NCBI GenBank assembly: GCA_964482845.1 | Contig: CAYZZE010000042.1 | Location: 1 to 18,639 of the forward strand | Direction: 5' to 3' | Source of the DNA: VGPI01 sp964482845 | GTDB taxonomy: Bacteria; Cloacimonadota; Cloacimonadia; Cloacimonadales; Cloacimonadaceae | Length of the DNA: 18,639 bases | In this document: piece after piece, positions 7,008 to 14,409 of the stretch | How the letters are laid out: each line of letters opens with the position of its first letter | How positions within the stretch are numbered: the stretch's first letter is position 1 | Notes under the pieces: generated by a model | Databases searched by the model: none | What the model saw: only the letters and a program-made list of their open reading frames with translations | What the model was told of the DNA's origin: nothing | Program-made: the position numbers and the translations under genes

Positions 7008-7427
7008 ATGTTAGCACCCAAAAAGATAAAACATCGCAAACAGATGAAGGGCAGACGCAGCGGTCTGGCTTGGACTGGATGTCATGTCAACTTTGGTGAT
7101 TATGGTTTGATCGCCCTGGAAGATGCCTGGATCACCAGCCGGCAGATTGAATCAGCCCGTATTGCGATCACCCGTCACATGAAACGTATTGGTAAGGTCT
7201 GGATCAGAATTTTCCCGGATAAACCGGTGACCAGCAAACCTGCCGAAACCCGTATGGGCAAAGGCAAAGGCGCACCGGATCACTGGGTAGCCGTCGTGAA
7301 GCCGGGAAGAGTCCTATTTGAATTGGAAGGTGTGGATGTCAAAATCGCCAAGGAAGCGATGCGGCTCGCATCACACAAATTACCTATCAAGACCAGAATG
7401 GTCGCCCGGGGAGGAGTAGAATTATGA
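7008..7427 (+). CDS. rplP: 50S ribosomal protein L16
   Basis: L16 organises the A-site region of the large subunit and contacts the tRNA elbow. The product (139 aa; E. coli 136) has MLAPKKIKHRKQMKGR (1-16), the segment ALEDAWITSRQIESARIAI and KPAETRMGKGKGAPDHWVA (77-95). Arg82 aligns with the arginine hydroxylated by YcfD/RoxA in E. coli; whether it is modified here is unknown. GAGG precedes the ATG. The stop overlaps the rpmC start by four bases (ATGA). Confidence 0.97.
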   Translation: MLAPKKIKHRKQMKGRRSGLAWTGCHVNFGDYGLIALEDAWITSRQIESARIAITRHMKRIGKVWIRIFPDKPVTSKPAETRMGKGKGAPDHWVAVVKPGRVLFELEGVDVKIAKEAMRLASHKLPIKTRMVARGGVEL

Positions 7428-7618
7428 GGGCCGAAGAAATTCGCGAACTATCTGTCGAAGATATGCAGCACAAGATGGAAGAATTGCGCATTGAACTCTT
7501 TAATCTGCGCTTTCAAAAAGCCAAAAATCTGCTCGATAACCCCGACCGTATCCGTTTGGTCAAACGCGACATCGCTCGCTTGTTAACCATTTTGAAGCAA
7601 CGTCAGTCAGTGAGGTGA
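7424..7618 (+). CDS. rpmC: 50S ribosomal protein L29
   Basis: L29 is a small two-helix protein at the tunnel exit beside L23. The 64 residues (E. coli 63) include EELRIELFNLRFQKA (residues 19-33) and the C-terminal IRLVKRDIARLLTILKQR, the usual pattern of the family. The start ATG overlaps the rplP stop, with GGGGAGG just upstream inside rplP, so expression should be coupled. TGA stop, followed after three bases by rpsQ. Confidence 0.95.
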   Translation: MRAEEIRELSVEDMQHKMEELRIELFNLRFQKAKNLLDNPDRIRLVKRDIARLLTILKQRQSVR

Positions 7619-7621
7619 AGA

Positions 7622-7876
7622 ATGGCACTTGGACGTAAACTAATTAAACAGGGTATTGTCGTCAGCAATAAGAATGAAAAGACCATCGTCGTCAAAGTTG
7701 AGCGCCAATTTATTCACCCGCTATACAAAAAGACGGTTCGCCGCCACAAAAAATTCATGGCGCATGACGAGCATAACGAAGCAGAAGCCGGCGACGTCGT
7801 CCAGATCCGGGAGTACCGCCCGATGAGCGCTCGGAAAAACTGGATTTTGCACAAAATAGTAGATAAAAGGAAATAA
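7622..7876 (+). CDS. rpsQ: 30S ribosomal protein S17
   Basis: S17 is a primary binder of the 16S rRNA 5' domain with an OB fold. The product (84 aa, the same as E. coli) shows GIVVSNKNEKTIVVKVER (11-28), the loop HPLYKKTVRRHKKFMAHDE and the family's closing REYRPMSARKNW (63-74). Its Shine-Dalgarno (GAGGTGA) is part of the rpmC stop region. Twelve bases separate it from rplN. Confidence 0.96.
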   Translation: MALGRKLIKQGIVVSNKNEKTIVVKVERQFIHPLYKKTVRRHKKFMAHDEHNEAEAGDVVQIREYRPMSARKNWILHKIVDKRK

Positions 7877-7888
7877 AGGGGTTGTGGG

Positions 7889-8257
7889 ATGATTCAGGCA
7901 CAGACCATATTGAATATCGCCGATAACTCCGGCGCCAAGAGAGCAATGTGTATCAAAGTGCTGGGCGGCACCAGACGGAAATATGCTTCCGTTGGGGATA
8001 TAATCGTAGTTGCAATCAAATCCGCTTCTCCCGGTGGCAAAGTAAAAAAAGGAACCGTGGAAAAAGCAGTGATCGTCCGAACCGCCAAGGAAGTCCGTCG
8101 TAGCGACGGTTCATATATCCGGTTTGAGGATAATGCGGCGGTGATTATTGATGATAAGCATGAGCCCAAGGGTACCCGTATCTTTGGTCCGGTGGCCCGT
8201 GAACTGCGCGAGCATCACTTTATGAAGATCGTCTCGCTGGCTCCGGAAGTGTTGTAG
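7889..8257 (+). CDS. rplN: 50S ribosomal protein L14
   Basis: L14 forms part of the intersubunit bridge B8 and is the docking site of the silencing factor RsfS in other bacteria. The product (122 aa; E. coli 123) contains MIQAQTILNIADNSGAKRAM (1-20), the signature core GDIIVVAIK and the C-terminal EPKGTRIFGPVARELR. The leader before ATG 7889 (GGGGTTGTGGG) is a weaker Shine-Dalgarno than most in this operon. First gene of the classical spc segment, with no separate promoter seen. Confidence 0.97.
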   Translation: MIQAQTILNIADNSGAKRAMCIKVLGGTRRKYASVGDIIVVAIKSASPGGKVKKGTVEKAVIVRTAKEVRRSDGSYIRFEDNAAVIIDDKHEPKGTRIFGPVARELREHHFMKIVSLAPEVL

Positions 8258-8265
8258 GAGGAATC

Positions 8266-8583
8266 ATGCCAGACAAATTGAGAATCAAGAAAGGTGACTA
8301 CGTAGTCGTGATCTCCGGTGATGACAAAGGAAGAAAGGGACGGGTGCTCAAAGCATTCCCCAAAGACAAGAAAGTCATCGTCGAAAAAGTAAACATGATC
8401 AAAAAACATACCAAACCATCGCAACGGAATCCCCAGGGCGGTATTGTCAGCAAAGAAGCCGCGATCTATGCATCCAAGGTGATGATCTTTAGCGACAAAC
8501 TCAATACGGTGACCAAACCTGCCGTCGTTACCCGCGAAAAAAAACGCATCCGCGTGTGCAAAAAGACCGGTGATGAATTGTAA
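8266..8583 (+). CDS. rplX: 50S ribosomal protein L24
   Basis: L24 is an assembly initiator that binds the 5' end of 23S rRNA. A KOW motif occupies roughly residues 7-34, with KKGDYVVVISGDDKGRKGRV. It is followed by VEKVNMIKKHTKPSQRNPQG, the typical second half, and a C-terminal part that ends EKKRIRVCKKTGDEL. Length is 105 aa (E. coli 104). GGAGG lies four bases before ATG 8266, eight bases after the rplN stop. Confidence 0.97.
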   Translation: MPDKLRIKKGDYVVVISGDDKGRKGRVLKAFPKDKKVIVEKVNMIKKHTKPSQRNPQGGIVSKEAAIYASKVMIFSDKLNTVTKPAVVTREKKRIRVCKKTGDEL

Positions 8584-8591
8584 CGGAGAAA

Positions 8592-9140
8592 ATGATGAAC
8601 CGAGTGAAAGAACACTACAAAACCCACGTCGTGCCGGCTATGCAAAAGAGATTCGGTTACACCAATCCTCATCAGATCCCCAAACTGGAAAAGATCGTGG
8701 TCAGCATGGGTGTCGGTGCGGCTACGCAAAACAAAGCGCTTCTGGATAATGCAGTAAAAGACCTGGAACGAGTGACAGGTCGCAAATCGATCATAACCCG
8801 CGCCCGCAAATCGATATCGAACTTCAAGTTGCGTCAAGGTATGCCGATCGGATGCAAAGTAACTCTGCGGCACGAGGTCATGTATGAGTTTATCGACCGG
8901 TTGATCTCGATCGTGATCCCCCGGATGCGCGACTTCCGCGGTGTTCCGGTCAATGCGTTTGACGGACGGGGCAATTATTCCCTGGGACTCAAGGAACAGA
9001 TCGTGTTTCCAGAGATCGAATACGACAAAATTGATATGATCCGTGGTCTCAATATCACGATAGTAACCTCGGCAAAAACCGATGAGGAATGTCGGGAATT
9101 GCTCAGAGAACTTGGAATGCCATTCCAGAAGACGGAATAA
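8592..9140 (+). CDS. rplE: 50S ribosomal protein L5
   Basis: L5 binds 5S rRNA and contacts the P-site tRNA at the central protuberance. Residues 30-41 (PKLEKIVVSMGV) and the block RKSISNFKLRQGMPIGCKVTL are signatures. The later part has RDFRGVPVNAFDGRGNYSLG and a C-terminal segment ending EECRELLRELGMPF. Length is 182 aa (E. coli 179). Two ATGs in tandem (8592, 8595) follow CGGAGA; the first gives the wider fit, though either is possible. Confidence 0.97.
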   Translation: MMNRVKEHYKTHVVPAMQKRFGYTNPHQIPKLEKIVVSMGVGAATQNKALLDNAVKDLERVTGRKSIITRARKSISNFKLRQGMPIGCKVTLRHEVMYEFIDRLISIVIPRMRDFRGVPVNAFDGRGNYSLGLKEQIVFPEIEYDKIDMIRGLNITIVTSAKTDEECRELLRELGMPFQKTE

Positions 9141-9151
9141 AGGAGAATACC

Positions 9152-9337
9152 TTGGCGAAGAAATCATTGATTATTAAACAAAGAAGAACTCCCAAGTTCA
9201 AAGTCAGAAAATATAACCGCTGCATGCTCTGCGGACGTCCACGTGCTTATATGCGCGCGTTTGGCATGTGCCGTCTCTGCTTCCGTAAATATGCTTCCGA
9301 GGGACAAATCCCTGGCGTGACCAGAGCAAGTTGGTGA
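9152..9337 (+). CDS. rpsZ: 30S ribosomal protein S14, short zinc-binding type
   Basis: This is the 61-residue zinc form of S14 and not the 101-residue E. coli form. Cys24, Cys27, Cys40 and Cys43 form the CXXC-CXXC zinc site (CMLC and CRLC), within NRCMLCGRPRAYMRAFGMCR. The end, EGQIPGVTRASW, is the family's exact C terminus. The open frame runs back to 9089 inside rplE, but AGGAG (9141-9145) is six bases before TTG 9152 and LAKKSLIIKQ matches the usual start. So TTG is the start, which is rare for an essential, highly expressed gene. Confidence 0.95.
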   Translation: MAKKSLIIKQRRTPKFKVRKYNRCMLCGRPRAYMRAFGMCRLCFRKYASEGQIPGVTRASW

Positions 9338-9353
9338 TAATGTGGAGGAATAA

Positions 9354-9767
9354 ATGAGCGTAAGCGATCCGATAGCTGATGCATTAACCAAGATCCGTAA
9401 TGCATATCGTGCCGGACATACGCAGGTTGTGATCAATCATAACCGGCTGATGGAATCAATCGTCAAGATTTTGGCGGATGAGAACTTTATCAATAATTAC
9501 CAAGTCTTAGAGAAAGACCTGGAGCACAAGATCCATTACCGTCGCCTCAAAGTCAATCTACGCTATACGAACGCCGGCGATCCGATCATTCAGGGACTCC
9601 AAAGGATTTCCAAACCTGGGCGCCGCGTCTATGTCAAAGCAGACAAACTTCCCAGCGTTTATAACAACAATGGCTGTGCAATCATCTCGACCAGTCAGGG
9701 CGTTATGGTTGACCGCGATGCCAGGATCAAATGCGTCGGCGGCGAATACATCTGCAAAGTTTGGTAG
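9354..9767 (+). CDS. rpsH: 30S ribosomal protein S8
   Basis: S8 binds helix 21 of 16S rRNA and in E. coli represses the spc operon. The product (137 aa; E. coli 130) opens SDPIADALTKIRNA, has RRISKPGRR-like QRISKPGRRVY in the middle, and closes with the signature STSQGVMVDRDAR and VGGEYICKVW. AGGAG lies six bases before ATG 9354. I did not find a convincing helix-21 mimic around rplE, so autoregulation at the E. coli site cannot be claimed. Confidence 0.96.
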   Translation: MSVSDPIADALTKIRNAYRAGHTQVVINHNRLMESIVKILADENFINNYQVLEKDLEHKIHYRRLKVNLRYTNAGDPIIQGLQRISKPGRRVYVKADKLPSVYNNNGCAIISTSQGVMVDRDARIKCVGGEYICKVW

Positions 9768-9777
9768 GGGGATAAAG

Positions 9778-10350
9778 ATGTCACGTATTGGAAAAGCACC
9801 CATCAAACTGAGCCCCGGACTGTCAGTTTCTGTGGTTGACGCCATGGTCACCATAAAAGGAACGTTGGGAGAACTAAGTTGCCAGTTGCTACCGGGAATT
9901 ACCGTGGAACAAAACGAAGGCCAACTCCTCGTCATGAGAACTGATGACAGCAAGGAACAGCGTGCCCGTCATGGATTGACCAGAGCGCTGCTTCAGAATA
10001 TCGTTACCGGTGTGTCCGACGGTTATCTCATCACCTTACACGTGATCGGAACGGGATACTCTGCCGAGAGATTGGGACCATGGTTGAGGTTGTCACTGGG
10101 CTATTCTCATGACGTTATGCTGCAAGTTCCCCAGAATCTGACGGTCGAAGCCGAAGCGGTTCCGCGTTCCAAAGGAACACGAACTGACCTGCAGGCGATC
10201 ATTCGCGTCAAAGGTATTGATAAACAATTGGTTGGACAATATGCCGCGGACATCCGTCGCTGCCGTCCGCCCGAAAACTACAAAGGCAAAGGCATCAGAT
10301 ACCTAAATGAAGCAGTCACAATCAAAGCTGGAAAAGCCGGATCCAAGTAA
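9778..10350 (+). CDS. rplF: 50S ribosomal protein L6
   Basis: L6 lies near the factor-binding site by the sarcin-ricin loop. Start ATG 9778 gives MSRIGKAPIKL, the standard opening; the frame is open back to 9631 inside rpsH, but that part has no L6 resemblance. Key segments are VTIKGTLGEL, RARHGLTRALLQNIVTGV, the repeat HVIGTGYSAE, LSLGYSHDV and the C-terminal RRCRPPENYKGKGIRY. The product is 190 aa, longer than most (about 177-180), with additional residues around VEAEAVPRSKGTRTDLQAI. The Shine-Dalgarno (GGGGGAT) is weaker than its neighbours. Confidence 0.95.
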   Translation: MSRIGKAPIKLSPGLSVSVVDAMVTIKGTLGELSCQLLPGITVEQNEGQLLVMRTDDSKEQRARHGLTRALLQNIVTGVSDGYLITLHVIGTGYSAERLGPWLRLSLGYSHDVMLQVPQNLTVEAEAVPRSKGTRTDLQAIIRVKGIDKQLVGQYAADIRRCRPPENYKGKGIRYLNEAVTIKAGKAGSK

Positions 10351-10363
10351 ATGAGGTGTTACA

Positions 10364-10732
10364 ATGATAAAAGCAAGTTACATAATCAAAAACAAACTAC
10401 GTAAAAAGCGCCGGGCAGCTATCCGCAAGCGTCTTCACGGAACAAGCGAGAGACCGCGGCTGGTCGTGTTTCGGAGTTTGAAAAACATTTACGCTCAGAT
10501 CATTGACGACCTCAACGGAAAGACATTGGTATCAATGTCCAATATAGCCAAAGAATTTCAGGCGGAACCCGGAAAGAAGACCGAGATCAGTTTTCAGGTC
10601 GGGGCAAAATTGGGCGAAATAGCCCTGGCTGCCGGAATCACCAAAGTTGCGTTTGATCGTGCCGGGTATAAATACCATGGCAGAGTGAAAGCACTGGCAG
10701 AAGGTGCCCGTAAGTCCGGGCTGGAATTCTAA
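10364..10732 (+). CDS. rplR: 50S ribosomal protein L18
   Basis: L18 attaches 5S rRNA to the large subunit together with L5. The 122-residue product (E. coli 117) has the basic N-terminal arm KNKLRKKRRAAIRKRLHGT, the segment RPRLVVFRSLKNIYAQIIDD (30-49) and the C-terminal FDRAGYKYHGRVKALAEGAR (97-116), the most conserved part of the family. GAGG lies seven bases before ATG 10364. Spacing to rpsE is twelve bases and includes its Shine-Dalgarno. Confidence 0.96.
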   Translation: MIKASYIIKNKLRKKRRAAIRKRLHGTSERPRLVVFRSLKNIYAQIIDDLNGKTLVSMSNIAKEFQAEPGKKTEISFQVGAKLGEIALAAGITKVAFDRAGYKYHGRVKALAEGARKSGLEF

Positions 10733-10744
10733 GCGGGAGGTAAA

Positions 10745-11263
10745 GTGAGTTACGATCAGTATCAAAAAGAAGAACCAAGCATATTCGAAAAGATAGTGGA
10801 GACCAAACGTGTCGCCAAAGTGGTGAAAGGCGGAAGAAACTTCAGTTTTAGCGCCATCGTCGTGGTCGGAGATAAAAAAGGCAAGGTGGGCGTTGGCACC
10901 GGCAAGGCAAATGAGATCGTCGATGCCATCCGCAAAGCCAAGGAAAAAGCGGCAAAATCGATGTTTGACGTTCCAATCGTCAAAGGCACAATCCCACACG
11001 AATTTATCGCCCGTTATGGAGCCAGCCGAGTCATGTTAAAACCGGCATCTCCCGGTACCGGCGTTATCGCTGGTGGAACTGCCCGGGCTATCTTTGAAGT
11101 GGCAGGGATAGAAAACATCCTGTGCAAATCATTGGGTTCAAACGCGCCCTGTAACGTGGTAAAGGCAACAATAATCGGTCTTCAATCCATGCGCACTATT
11201 GATGATATTGCCAAGTTACGAAACAAGACGGTTGCCCAACTTACCGGACAGGAGGAAACGTGA
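10745..11263 (+). CDS. rpsE: 30S ribosomal protein S5
   Basis: S5 acts in decoding accuracy and lies at the mRNA entry with S3 and S4. The product (172 aa; E. coli 167) has VKGGRNFSFSAIVVVGD (27-43), GKVGVGTGKANEI (46-58) and the C-terminal SSN-type segment with NAPCNVVKATI. The start is GTG 10745, with GGGAGG six bases upstream; no ATG is near. The stop overlaps the rpmD start (GTGA), so translation is probably coupled. Confidence 0.97.
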   Translation: MSYDQYQKEEPSIFEKIVETKRVAKVVKGGRNFSFSAIVVVGDKKGKVGVGTGKANEIVDAIRKAKEKAAKSMFDVPIVKGTIPHEFIARYGASRVMLKPASPGTGVIAGGTARAIFEVAGIENILCKSLGSNAPCNVVKATIIGLQSMRTIDDIAKLRNKTVAQLTGQEET

Positions 11264-11457
11264 AGATCAAGGTGACTCAGATCCGTAGCACAATCAACCG
11301 TAAAGAGAATCACAAACGTATCATGCAGGCGCTTGGACTGGGAAAGATCGGTCGATCGGTTATCCATGATGACAGTCCTGCGATACTCGGCATGATCAGC
11401 AAAATATCATATATGCTCAAAGTAGAGCCGGTTATAAATAACCAGCAGGGAGAATAA
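11260..11457 (+). CDS. rpmD: 50S ribosomal protein L30
   Basis: A small ferredoxin-like-fold protein of the large subunit that is absent from some phyla. The 65 residues (E. coli 59) contain KVTQIRSTINRKENHKRIM and then ALGLGKIGRSVIHDDSPAI, with the conserved LGL.K...SV pattern (residues 26-36). It begins with GTG 11260 overlapping the rpsE stop by four bases; CAGGAGG is immediately upstream inside rpsE. rplO begins three bases after its stop codon. Confidence 0.95.
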   Translation: MKIKVTQIRSTINRKENHKRIMQALGLGKIGRSVIHDDSPAILGMISKISYMLKVEPVINNQQGE

Positions 11458-11459
11458 GC

Positions 11460-11915
11460 ATGTTGACACTACAAAATCTCGTCAGACCTGCCGGAAGGAA
11501 ATTTAAAAAACGTCTTGGAAAAGGCCAAGGAACCGGGCAAGGCAAACAGGCAGGACGTGGCCACAAGGGCAAGAAAGCCCGTGCCGGCGGTAAGGTACCT
11601 TCTTGGTTTGAAGGCGGACAGATGCCAATTCAAAGGCGTTTGCCAAAACGCGGATTCAAGAATATTCACCGCACTCATTACCGTATTCTTAACCTGAATA
11701 AGTTGCACGACGTCGAAGAGACCGAATTTGACATCCAGAGACTTGAATTGCTTGGCTTGATCCCATCCAAGGGTCAGAAATGCAAACACAAGGTCAAAGT
11801 TCTGGCTGCCGTCAAAGAGGAATTCACCAAAGCCGTCAGTATCAAAGCAAACGCTTTTTCCCAAAGAGCGCGTGAGATTATTGAGAAATGCGGTGGCAAG
11901 GCGGAGGTAGTGTAA
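11460..11915 (+). CDS. rplO: 50S ribosomal protein L15
   Basis: L15 assembles late into the large subunit and threads a glycine- and lysine-rich arm into 23S rRNA. That arm is clear: KRLGKGQGTGQGKQAGRGHK (17-36), then GGKVPSWFEGGQMPIQRRLP (43-62) and KRGF. The C-terminal domain (EFTKAVSIKANAFSQRAREI) is the usual shared fold. Length is 151 aa (E. coli 144). GGGAG lies five bases before ATG 11460. The stop is one base before the secY start. Confidence 0.96.
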   Translation: MLTLQNLVRPAGRKFKKRLGKGQGTGQGKQAGRGHKGKKARAGGKVPSWFEGGQMPIQRRLPKRGFKNIHRTHYRILNLNKLHDVEETEFDIQRLELLGLIPSKGQKCKHKVKVLAAVKEEFTKAVSIKANAFSQRAREIIEKCGGKAEVV

Positions 11916-11916
11916 G

Positions 11917-13236
11917 TTGATAAATACAATCACCAATATGTTCAGAATACCCGATCTTCGGAAGAAACTGCTATTCACGGCGCTTTTCCTGGTTCTATAC
12001 AGGCTGGGCAGTTTTGTACCCGTGCCCGGTGTCGATGTTGCTGTGTTGAAAGAGTTCTTTTCCGGAGTCAGAGAAGCAGGTGGCAATACTCTATTTGGAT
12101 TGCTTGATCTATTCGTCGGCGGTAATTTTGAGCGTGCATCCATATTTGCCTTGGGGATCATGCCATACATCACGGCATCGATCGTAATCCAATTGTTGGG
12201 CAGTATCGTCCCTTATTTTGAAAAATTGCGCAAGGAAGGTGCTGAAGGCCAGAAGAAATTGAATCAGATCACTCGCTATGGAACCGTGGCGTTGTCAGCT
12301 TTTAATGCGGTGGGTATTCTGGTGTGGCTGACTTCACTGCCCGATGTCATCCCTCGCGGGGGCAGCTTGTTCTTTGGCACCGGATTGGTCACTTTGGTCA
12401 CCGGAACCATGATCGTTATGTGGATCGGTGAACAGATCACCGAGCATGGGATAGGAAACGGCATATCACTCATCATTTTTGCCGGCATCATAGCCCGCTA
12501 TCCGGCGGGGTTTATTTTAATGGCTCAAAACGTAATTGCCAATACAGGATACCTGTTCAAAGCCGGATTGGCGGTCATGGTCATGATCGCCGTCACCGCT
12601 GCGGTGATCTTTGTGACCGAAGCCATGCGCAAGATTCCGGTTCAATATGCCAAGCGTATCGTTGGCCGGAAAGTTTATGGCGGTCAGAGTACTTATATTC
12701 CACTTCGGGTCAATACCGCAGGCGTGATACCGATCATCTTTGCCCAGTCAGTGATTATGTTTCCTGCCACGATCGCCGCTGTGATCGGAAGAAGCGGTGG
12801 CTTTTGGGTAACTCTTCAAAACTGGCTATCGCCCGGAGCGGCGTTATACACCTCTCTCTATGTCCTCCTAATCGTATTCTTTGCCTATTTCTATACGGCG
12901 ATTGTGCTCAATCCTACCGAAATGGCGGAGAATATGCTCAAGTATGGTGGCCACATACCTGGCAAGAAACCCGGTAAGAAAACAGCTGAATACATCAATT
13001 CGGTTCTTGTCCGGATCACTTTGCCAGGAGCGATCTTCTTTGCTTTTGTGGCGCTGATGCCCGAAGTAATGAGTTCCAGATTGGGACTGCCTTTTTATTT
13101 TGGCGGAACCGGATTGATCATCGTTGTCGGTGTGGCTTTGGATACATTGCAGCAGATAGAATCACATCTGACCATGCGCCATTATGACGGTTTCATGAAA
13201 AAGGGAAAACTCCGCGGACGTAGCGGCGGCGGTTGA
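11917..13236 (+). CDS. secY: Protein translocase channel subunit SecY
   Basis: SecY is the ten-helix inner-membrane channel through which SecA or the ribosome pushes secreted and membrane proteins. The 439-residue product (E. coli 443) has FRIPDLRKKLLFT before helix 1 and PGVDV in the plug region. It also has IMPYITASIVIQLLGSIVPY (helix 2), GIGNGISLIIFAGI (helix 4 region) and GRKVYGGQSTYIPLRVNTAG, the cytoplasmic loop before helix 7. The YGG..IPGKKPG loop (about 345-355) precedes the last helices. I chose TTG 11917 because GGAGG is nine bases upstream and MFRIPDL alone (ATG 11938) has no Shine-Dalgarno. The stop overlaps the map start (TGATG). Confidence 0.97.
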   Translation: MINTITNMFRIPDLRKKLLFTALFLVLYRLGSFVPVPGVDVAVLKEFFSGVREAGGNTLFGLLDLFVGGNFERASIFALGIMPYITASIVIQLLGSIVPYFEKLRKEGAEGQKKLNQITRYGTVALSAFNAVGILVWLTSLPDVIPRGGSLFFGTGLVTLVTGTMIVMWIGEQITEHGIGNGISLIIFAGIIARYPAGFILMAQNVIANTGYLFKAGLAVMVMIAVTAAVIFVTEAMRKIPVQYAKRIVGRKVYGGQSTYIPLRVNTAGVIPIIFAQSVIMFPATIAAVIGRSGGFWVTLQNWLSPGAALYTSLYVLLIVFFAYFYTAIVLNPTEMAENMLKYGGHIPGKKPGKKTAEYINSVLVRITLPGAIFFAFVALMPEVMSSRLGLPFYFGGTGLIIVVGVALDTLQQIESHLTMRHYDGFMKKGKLRGRSGGG

Positions 13237-14000
13237 TGAACATGATCTACTTGAAGTCAGCAAAAGAAATTGATATGATCCGTAGTTGTTGCCAAATTGT
13301 CGGACAATTGCTCGATGCTTTGGCTGAGATCGTAGTTCCCGGTGTATCAACTCTACAGATCAATGACTTTGCTGATGAGTTTATCCGTTCACGCGGTGCC
13401 ATGCCATCCTTCAAAGGATATCAGGTTCCGGGGTTCCCTCCCTATCCGGCGGCAGTTTGCACGTCAGTCAATTCCGCGATCGTCCATGGCATCCCCAGAG
13501 CGGAACACATTCTGCAGGAAGGAGATATCATGGGGATAGATGTCGGAGTTTTTAGGGACGGATACCATGGCGATGCAGCGCGCACTTATGCCGTTGGCAT
13601 AATCAACCGGGCAGCCGAAAGATTGATAGAAGTGACCCGTGAATCCTTGCGATTGGGTATCAGTCAAGCCGTGCCTGGCAATCGCGTGGGTGACATCTCT
13701 TATGCCATCGGCTCTTATGTGATGGCAAATGGATACTACGTTGCCGACTATTTGACCGGTCACGGCATAGGCAAGACCTTGCACGAGGAACCTGTCATCC
13801 CCAATACCGGCATCGCCGGAAAAGGACCCCGCCTGCAAGCAGGGATGACCCTGGCGATAGAACCGATGGTCAATATCGGAACAAACAGAGTTCGAGAAGA
13901 CGGCTGGGAGTATTTTGTGGCAGACGCATCGCTCTCCGCCCATTTTGAGCACACGATATTGATCACAGAAACCGAACCGCTGATTCTGAGCATAGCGTAG
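13236..14000 (+). CDS. map: Type I methionine aminopeptidase
   Basis: Removes the initiator Met from nascent chains after deformylation. All five metal ligands are visible: Asp102 in GIDVG, Asp113 in YHGDAARTY, His176 in TGHGIGKTLHEEP, Glu209 in LAIEPMVN and Glu238 in FEHTILITE. His84 in VHGIP is the usual substrate-binding His. Length is 254 aa (E. coli 264), with no N-terminal zinc-finger extension, so it is the short bacterial type. ATG 13236 shares an A with the secY TGA (TGATG). TTG 13233 and ATG 13242 (MIYLKS, the commonest family start) are alternatives. There is no adk between secY and this gene, unlike in many bacteria. Confidence 0.95.
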   Translation: MNMIYLKSAKEIDMIRSCCQIVGQLLDALAEIVVPGVSTLQINDFADEFIRSRGAMPSFKGYQVPGFPPYPAAVCTSVNSAIVHGIPRAEHILQEGDIMGIDVGVFRDGYHGDAARTYAVGIINRAAERLIEVTRESLRLGISQAVPGNRVGDISYAIGSYVMANGYYVADYLTGHGIGKTLHEEPVIPNTGIAGKGPRLQAGMTLAIEPMVNIGTNRVREDGWEYFVADASLSAHFEHTILITETEPLILSIA

Positions 14001-14013
14001 AAGGGTAAAGCAT

Positions 14014-14232
14014 ATGGCAAAAAATGGTGTTATCGAAGTCGAAGGTGTGGTAAAGGAAGCGCTTCCCAATACACAGTTTCGCGTCGAACTGGAAAATGGC
14101 CACGAAATACTGGCTCATAGTTCCGGCAAGATGCGCATGAATTATATTCGAATACTGCCAGGTGACAAGGTCAAGGTCGAGTTATCGCCATATGATCTTA
14201 CCCGCGGCAGGATTACATATCGTTACAAATAA
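14014..14232 (+). CDS. infA: Translation initiation factor IF-1
   Basis: IF-1 blocks the A site of the 30S subunit during initiation. The product is 72 aa, exactly the E. coli length, and is a single OB fold: EVEGVVKEALPNTQFRVELE, NGHEILAHSSGKMRMNYIRI and GDKVKVELSPYDLTRGRITY, ending YRYK. AAGGGTAAAG provides a weaker Shine-Dalgarno before ATG 14014. A hairpin begins two bases after the stop (14234-14253). Confidence 0.97.
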   Translation: MAKNGVIEVEGVVKEALPNTQFRVELENGHEILAHSSGKMRMNYIRILPGDKVKVELSPYDLTRGRITYRYK

Positions 14233-14233
14233 T

Positions 14234-14253
14234 GCTTGTTCCTACGAATAAGC
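14234..14253 (+). promoter_or_regulatory. Hairpin in the infA-rpmJ gap
   Basis: Arms GCTTGTTC (14234-14241) and GAATAAGC (14246-14253) pair over eight positions, one of them G-U, around the tetraloop CTAC. No U-run follows, so it is not a standard terminator. It may be an mRNA-processing site, a partial attenuator or a structure limiting rpmJ translation; the rpmJ Shine-Dalgarno starts about 9 bases later. It is the only strong intergenic hairpin I found within the operon. Confidence 0.45.
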
Positions 14254-14273
14254 GTTAATACAGGAGAATCATA

Positions 14274-14390
14274 ATGAAAGTCAGATCATCCGTAAAGATT
14301 GTATGCAAGGACTGCAAGATTATCAAACGCCACGGAGTGATCCGGGTAATCTGCAGCACTAACCCTAAACACAAACAGAGACAGGGTTAA
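14274..14390 (+). CDS. rpmJ: 50S ribosomal protein L36, zinc-binding type
   Basis: The smallest ribosomal protein: 38 residues, from ATG 14274 to TAA 14390. The sequence MKVRSSVKIVCKDCKIIKRH and the ending NPKHKQRQG match the family. Cys11, Cys14, Cys27 and His32 give the CCCH zinc site of the C+ form. AGGAGA stands several bases before the ATG. It follows infA after 41 bp, one of the longest gaps in the operon. Its position between infA and rpsM is the standard one. Confidence 0.95.
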   Translation: MKVRSSVKIVCKDCKIIKRHGVIRVICSTNPKHKQRQG

Positions 14391-14409
14391 AGTAAGGAGG
14401 AGGACCTAC

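Noticed and set aside
14391..14409. E. coli-like S4-binding pseudoknot before rpsM
   Set aside because: Only 19 bp separate rpmJ and rpsM, all occupied by the Shine-Dalgarno region.
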